Origin: Apiosordaria backusii
Lineage: Eukaryota > Ascomycota > Sordariomycetes > Sordariales > Lasiosphaeriaceae
DNA: 64,000 bases
Direction: 5' to 3'
NCBI GenBank assembly: GCA_030549205.1
Contig: JAUKTV010000008.1
Coordinates: forward strand, 496,001-560,000
The position numbers and the translations under genes were made by a program. The notes under the pieces are model-generated. The model saw only the letters and a list, made by a program, of their open reading frames with translations, made no database searches and had not been told where the DNA came from. Below are positions 58,697-64,000 of this stretch, one piece after another. The stretch's first letter is position 1, and each line of letters opens with the position of its first letter.

Positions 58697-60067
58697 ATGG
58701 ACGATCTCGACACAAACCCAGTGGCAGGGCTCGCCCAAGGGCCAGCCATCCGGCTCACAGAAGATGTGCTTCGTCAACACACGCTCGAGGAAATGCGGCG
58801 AAATGGTGTTCCATCCGAGGATCTATCAGATCCAAGACCATGCTCCATCAGAGACTCCGTTTTTGTGAGAGCACTAGAAGCTAATCGCAAGGCCAATGGC
58901 GAAGAAGCATGGCCTCCAACTACTTCCTCCATGAGAGAACTCCGACAACGTCGATATGAATCAGACATGCAGCGTCAAAAAGAATTTGACGAAAAGATGA
59001 AAGAGCTCGAAAAAGACTACCCGGGATCTGCAATACTCGCCCGCTCGCCAACTCCTGCCACAACAATTTACACGGGCAATTGGAAACGCGAATGGGAATA
59101 TGAAGACCTCCAAAGGGAACTCCGTGAAGCGACGAAGCGTGACCTCACAATGCACCCATACAAGAACAAGCCACTGTCGAACTCCCAAGACTTTCTGAGC
59201 GATCCCGGGGATGTCCAAAAACAACTCTCATGGGATGACACCGAAAACTCAAACAACTCCAAAACAGACAACTCTGAATTTCTTTCAAATCTCCCTCCCC
59301 ACACCGTCGTAGATGGCTTTGGCGAGCTTGGGGTGTATATGTCCCAGGCTAGCTATGTGGTATCACTCGGCGGATCCGCGCTCCCGGATCTCAAGTATGG
59401 CATCATCATTGTCCCTGCGGGCGACGAGTCACTTCTGTTCACCGGCTACGGCGACCACGCAGACATTCCGGCCGAGTTCAGAGCCGAAATCTATGCCAAG
59501 AGCAAAGAAGTCAGGAAGCAAGTGTTCGCGGAAGAATTGGAGATGTGCGGGAGCTACGTCCCTCGCTACCGCTGGCGCACCCTTGAATTCAGATTGCCTC
59601 CCATGGAAGAACCAGAAAAGTCATTCTACGCGCAACGGGTCCGAGAACGACGGGCCAAACATCGAGAGCTTCATGGGACAAGAAGATCGAGTGATCCTGG
59701 ATCGGAGACACTTGACGAGGCTACATCAATGTCTGACCAGCACTCCATGCCGGCATCTCGTTCGCCCAGCTCACATATTTATATCCATGCCGATTCTACG
59801 CCTTTACCGCCGAGCCCAGAGGTCCTTGATGGTTTGCGACGTTTGTTTGCTGAAGGACAAAAGGAACCAGGCGTTCAACAAGGCCAGGAACTGCACCATC
59901 CGAATAAACTGTCTGAATTGGCAAACTTTCTCTGGAGACTGGCTGATGGTAGGGTACGGGGAAATCCGGGGCTGGACGAACAGATATGGAGAGGTATCAA
60001 TGAGATGCTTCCTCCTGCCTCTCCGACGGAACCGGCCGATGATGGTCCCACGGGTGCAGAAGAATGA
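58697..60067 (+). CDS. unrecognised 456-aa protein
   Basis: Single open frame starting MDDLDTNPVAGLAQGP. The N-terminal half is highly charged and helical, with a likely coiled coil (RQKEFDEKMKELEKDY). The middle has a folded-looking stretch (YGIIIVPAGDESLLFTGYGD). The C-terminus contains PEVLDGLRRLFAEG and LANFLWRLADGR and ends acidic. No domain, signal peptide or membrane helix is recognised. Codon usage and length support a real gene. Confidence 0.7.
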   Translation: MDDLDTNPVAGLAQGPAIRLTEDVLRQHTLEEMRRNGVPSEDLSDPRPCSIRDSVFVRALEANRKANGEEAWPPTTSSMRELRQRRYESDMQRQKEFDEKMKELEKDYPGSAILARSPTPATTIYTGNWKREWEYEDLQRELREATKRDLTMHPYKNKPLSNSQDFLSDPGDVQKQLSWDDTENSNNSKTDNSEFLSNLPPHTVVDGFGELGVYMSQASYVVSLGGSALPDLKYGIIIVPAGDESLLFTGYGDHADIPAEFRAEIYAKSKEVRKQVFAEELEMCGSYVPRYRWRTLEFRLPPMEEPEKSFYAQRVRERRAKHRELHGTRRSSDPGSETLDEATSMSDQHSMPASRSPSSHIYIHADSTPLPPSPEVLDGLRRLFAEGQKEPGVQQGQELHHPNKLSELANFLWRLADGRVRGNPGLDEQIWRGINEMLPPASPTEPADDGPTGAEE

Positions 60068-60428
60068 CATTGATGGATTTATCATACGGTATGGAAGTGA
60101 CGCGAAGGCAAATCGCCATAGAGGGGAAATAGACATGTTTGTTGAATATTATCAAAAGATTTGCTTGGTAGAAGAGCAATGTTTGTTACTTTGTATAGCC
60201 CTCGGACTACCTACCTTGTTAATTACATGATCGCTAAACCCGAGCGCCAAGGCCTTTCCGGATGCTTTGCTCATTCATACAGAATGTCAGCCTGCAGAGG
60301 TGGTTGCCTGGAGCTAAATGCTGACTTTCTCCGCAAGTGGGGAGAGCCTGTGTGGTATTGGGCACCAATTGCAAATCCCCAAGCCATCACATCATTCTTC
60401 CTCTCTCACAATCAACAATCAAGCGAAA
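60068..60428. other. short intergenic stretch before the HET gene
   Basis: No feature recognised; it should contain the promoter of the HET gene. Confidence 0.4.
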
Positions 60429-63216
60429 ATGAATCTTCTAGAGTCAAATGAAATTCTTCAGCTCAACGACAAGATCACTTCGTTTGTTCTTATCAGTCCC
60501 AATCGAGTCGATGATGAAGATGTAGATATCTTTGTTGTAAAGCCTCCTCCCGGGCCAGCTGCGCACTGGGCCGCCCTCTATCACCAGGATGGCAGCGACG
60601 ACGCCCCTATCGCCCAGCTACGCCCCCGCATCGACTCCATTACCAAGCTCTGCGGGGTTTGCCGTGACGGCCTGGACTATCTAGGCTATTACCTCGATCT
60701 CCTCAAATCCAAAGGCAAAGATCATGAATCGGTGAAAGACCTCCCAACAGCATGCTTGCTCCACACCGGCGCAAAGACCCTTCAAGATGGCGAAGATTCG
60801 AGGTGCCATCTCTGTGTGCTCCTCATGGCCAACCTGCGAGTTAAAAGACTTGCGATGGAGTCTATTGACCAGTCCAACATCGAGATGTGCTGGCAGTCAG
60901 ACAAACCAACACCTACGCGATTGCATTTTGCCTTGACGCACAGGGGGCATCCAAGGGCCGCAAAGAACTACTGGAACATTCTGAAGCTTCAACTATGGCC
61001 TTCTTCCGACATGGACACCGCGCTCTTCGGCATGGCCGACGACGGCATGGAACGACATTCAAGCACGGAATCGGTACAGACCCGCGATAACGCCTTACAG
61101 TGGCTCAACAAATGCCAGGCAAATGAAGATGGAAAACACGACCAATGCAATCGCTCGTCTGGAGATTGGTTACCGACACGACTCTTGGACGTCAAATCAG
61201 CGATTGAGAATTCGATGCTTCGATTAGTGCAGCCTGGCGACCACCCAGACGTCTTTGGGTCAGACCGACAATACATCACACTAAGTCATTGCTGGGGCAC
61301 TTGGGGGGTCCGTGAGCTACCTGTGTTGACTACGGACAACTTATCAGAGAGGCTGAAAGAGGGTCTTCCCATGTCGCTGCTGCCGCAGACGTTTGAAGAT
61401 GCTGGCAAAGTTGCCCACTGGTTCAAGGGTGAGTCAGGGCACTTCGTGTCTAGGATAAAGAAAGCTAACAATCTGACAATGAATAGTGCGGTGGCTCTGG
61501 ATTGATTCCTTGTGTATTCTACAAAACAGCCAAGACGACTGGCAACGAGAGGCCATCATGATGTACGACGTGTACAAGAACGCACTCTTGAACATCTCGG
61601 CAGATGACTCTCCCGATAGCCGTTTTGGTTGCTTCAGGAACAGAGACCCCCTTGCTGTTTTGCCTATGAGCCTTCGTTTTCCAGGCCAAGAGGAGTGGAA
61701 AGTCTGGCTCGCCCCGGACACGCATGCTGTATTCGAGGGTATCACCGATTCACCACTGGCGAAGAGAGGTTGGGTCTTTCAAGAGCGCCAGTTGTCTCGC
61801 AGGGTGTTGCACTTCACCTCGCACGAGCTTATCTGGGAGTGCTGTGCCGAAGCCCCCTATTTCGCAAGCGAGACCTTCCCTGGAGGAGCCCCCTTCAAGT
61901 CCGTGTTCAACGGGAAGCCCAAGTTCCAAACCCAGAGCAACCTGAGCGCCACGGGCGACAGCTCATCTCAGTTGCATGTAGCCTGGGCCAAGATATGCAA
62001 GGAGTATTCCGGCAAGATTTTCAGCCATGTACAGGATAAGCTCGTGGCGTTATCCGGCCTCGCCCAGGAATTTGAGGTCCATTTTCCGGACGACACGTAC
62101 ATAGCCGGCATGTGGCGTTCTACATTTCCACACTCGTTGCTGTGGAAATCATCAGACAGATCAAGTCCTGTGAAGATACCGGAGGCCTACCTCGCACCAT
62201 CTTGGTCTTGGCTGTCTATCGACGGGCCCATATCGCCGTCTCACGCTGGCAGCCGTAGCGAATACTCCCTTGTTGATATCTTCAACGTTGTCACGACACC
62301 GGTGTTCCTATCTAAACCTACCGCCTCGCTCAAAGACGCTTCCCTCACATTGCGCTGTTTCATGCGACCCGTCGAGATCCGCCCCGATTACGAAAAGAAG
62401 CCCTGGTACATGTTGGCTATGGGAGGTGGCAAAGCCCACATGCTGTTCATCAAAGACGAAGATGGCACGGAATCATCTTGCGTGGACAATTTCCACTCGG
62501 ATGCATTCGACTACTCTTTTGATATCGCGTCTGACGAGAATTCGGGACCAGAGTCTGTGTCTGGGTACTTTGTGCCATTGACCTTGGACCAACCCACCGA
62601 GCACAGCTCTCTTTGTATTAGTGGCCTACTTGTCGAACCGGTTGGTGATGACAGTGGCATGGAAGCTACTAATACATACAGGCGGATCGGACTCTTGAGA
62701 GTCTATGGGCCCCACTGTCAACGCATCAAATACCAGTTGCGCAAGGGCTTAGAAAAGAACCAGGGTGACTGGAACGGCCTGTTGAAATGTCTTCGGGCGA
62801 CTCATTTAGACTTTGAAAAGTTGAAGAGGGACGAAGAAGAAGACTTTTTGGATACCGGGGATGACAAAAAGGATGCTTCATCGGATGCCAAAGAGGAGGG
62901 GGATGAGGAGGAGGTAGAGGACGACGGCCTAGATGACAAAGCGGGCGCATCTTCGGATGTCAAAAGTGAGGATGAAGAGAAGGCGATTGTGGACGACGGC
63001 CTAGCTGAGAAGCTCGAAGGGCTGGATATAACGGTTGGGGACGATGTGCCAGCTGTCCATGCGGAGAGAGGAGTCGCTGGCAAAGCAAAAGTTGAAGTTG
63101 ATCTTGGCTCCGTGGAGGCACTTGAAAGGCTGTATGCTCTGGATGGTGCTTTGAATGCAAGCGGGCTGAAGAAAAAGTTTGAAAGGCTGGTTTCAAAGGA
63201 AATTACTTTGATTTGA
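60429..63216 (+). CDS. HET-domain (heterokaryon incompatibility) protein
   Basis: Exons 60429-61428 and 61487-63216, with a 58-nt intron (GTGAGT..ATAG) that restores RWLWIDSLCI; 909 aa. The start ATG is preceded by GCGAAA, a good fungal context; an earlier in-frame ATG at 60318 is less likely. HET motifs are YITLSHCWG, LWIDSLCILQ and RGWVFQERQLSRRVLHF with LIWEC. A Cys/His cluster precedes it (CGVCRD, CHLCVL). The HET domain triggers cell death after non-self recognition or acts in stress responses in its family. The last 120 residues are very acidic with a repeated unit (VEDDGLDDKAGASSD, VDDGLAEKLEG). Confidence 0.93.
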
Positions 63217-64000
63217 AAGACTCTCTATATAGATATGGGTGCTTTTGTATACTCTCCAACAGCGTCCTTCATTCGATGCTACGTATACGAATATTGGCTT
63301 GACACATTGAATCGTCTGCCTGATGTGCAGCAAGGTCTTTCGCACGCTGCAAACAGCTCTTCGTTTCACATATGGCTTCCGCATGCAACTGTCCGTTCAA
63401 CAAAAATGATCATCCATTTGAAAGCCGTCAAATATTTAGACACATGCCATGGTCCAAAACGGCCAACCGGTAAATTTAGCTTACTCAGGCCTTAATTTCC
63501 TTGCACCACCGTATCAACTCATAGCTGTCTTTCAGGCCTTGAGGGAAGGAGTTGGCCGCTAGGTACACATGGGGATGAAATCGGAGCCCCTCAGTTCGGT
63601 TACCTTAGGCCTTACTATGAGTGCGAAGGGATCATCGTGGCAACACAACATCTTTCGCGGTCTCCAACACCCCTAGAACAGGTACCTAGTTAGGTAGGTA
63701 TCAAATCCATGTGAACCAGGGCTACTCTCGCCAACGGTTCCGAATTGAGAAGCGTTTCATAAACCCGGGCTATTCATGGAGGGCGGGGGCGCCTCGGTCA
63801 ATGCCCTGGGCCCGACACAGAATGGAGCTTCAGGCCCTAAACCCTGGTTCCTTCCCATATTACCTCGACTGTCTCCTTGGGTTTTTCCGGTTCCCACAAT
63901 ATGTGGTCTGTCCAAACCAACCTCTCCAGTCATCCTCCATCGTTTCTCTTTGTAAAACTCTAAGGTCATCTGGTCTTTCAGGCTATTCCCATCATACCAA
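63217..64000. other. intergenic stretch to the window end
   Basis: No gene recognised; only short ORFs without motifs. Confidence 0.5.

Overview
The window reads as nuclear DNA of a filamentous ascomycete, most likely a Sordariomycete. Genes are split by short introns of about 50-120 nt with GT..AG borders and CTAAC/CTGAC-like branch points. The families are typical of moulds: cutinase, tannase, HET-domain protein, fungal rhodopsin-fold protein, AsaB-like oxidoreductase, DUF6594, DUF7580. Gene models below were joined by hand by checking splice phase; family names come from motifs and memory, without any database search.

Layout. 1-2000: no clear gene, with a decayed repeat copy at the very start. 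2196-2973: secreted cutinase. 3237-6922 (minus) and 7310-9232 (plus): a divergent pair, a zinc-finger/SesB-type serine hydrolase fusion and a DUF7580-like protein. 9702-11090: C2H2 zinc-finger gene. 11400-12060: degenerate duplicated coding fragments. 13480-31753: the most unusual part, four genes called A-D here. A (minus, about 1105 aa) and B (plus, 1425 aa) are divergent giant proteins, C (310 aa) is a probable beta-propeller lectin-like protein, and D (about 2321 aa) joins a ComEC-like metallo-beta-lactamase domain to a DUF6603-type C-terminus. A and D each show an apparent one-base frameshift at a run of six C (coding strand).

32078-41400: an F-box-like gene, simple repeats, decayed coding pieces and a few unrecognised small genes; this looks like an accessory, decaying region. 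41408-51000: enzymes and membrane proteins (rhodopsin-fold 7TM protein, SGNH/GDSL esterase, AsaB-like oxidoreductase, TmpA-like reductase, tannase) and an intron-containing tRNA-Glu. 51671-64000: DUF6594 remnant, CCCH-RBR ubiquitin ligase, FHA-like/kinase protein, an unrecognised 456-aa protein, and a HET-domain gene.

How the parts may work together: several genes (SesB-type hydrolase, DUF7580, DUF6594, HET) belong to families linked to fungal non-self recognition or stress-induced cell death. Cutinase, tannase and the SGNH esterase suggest life on plant matter. The A-D cluster has no function I can assign; its gene order, giant sizes and probable relatives in bacteria make it the best candidate for an undescribed multi-gene system.
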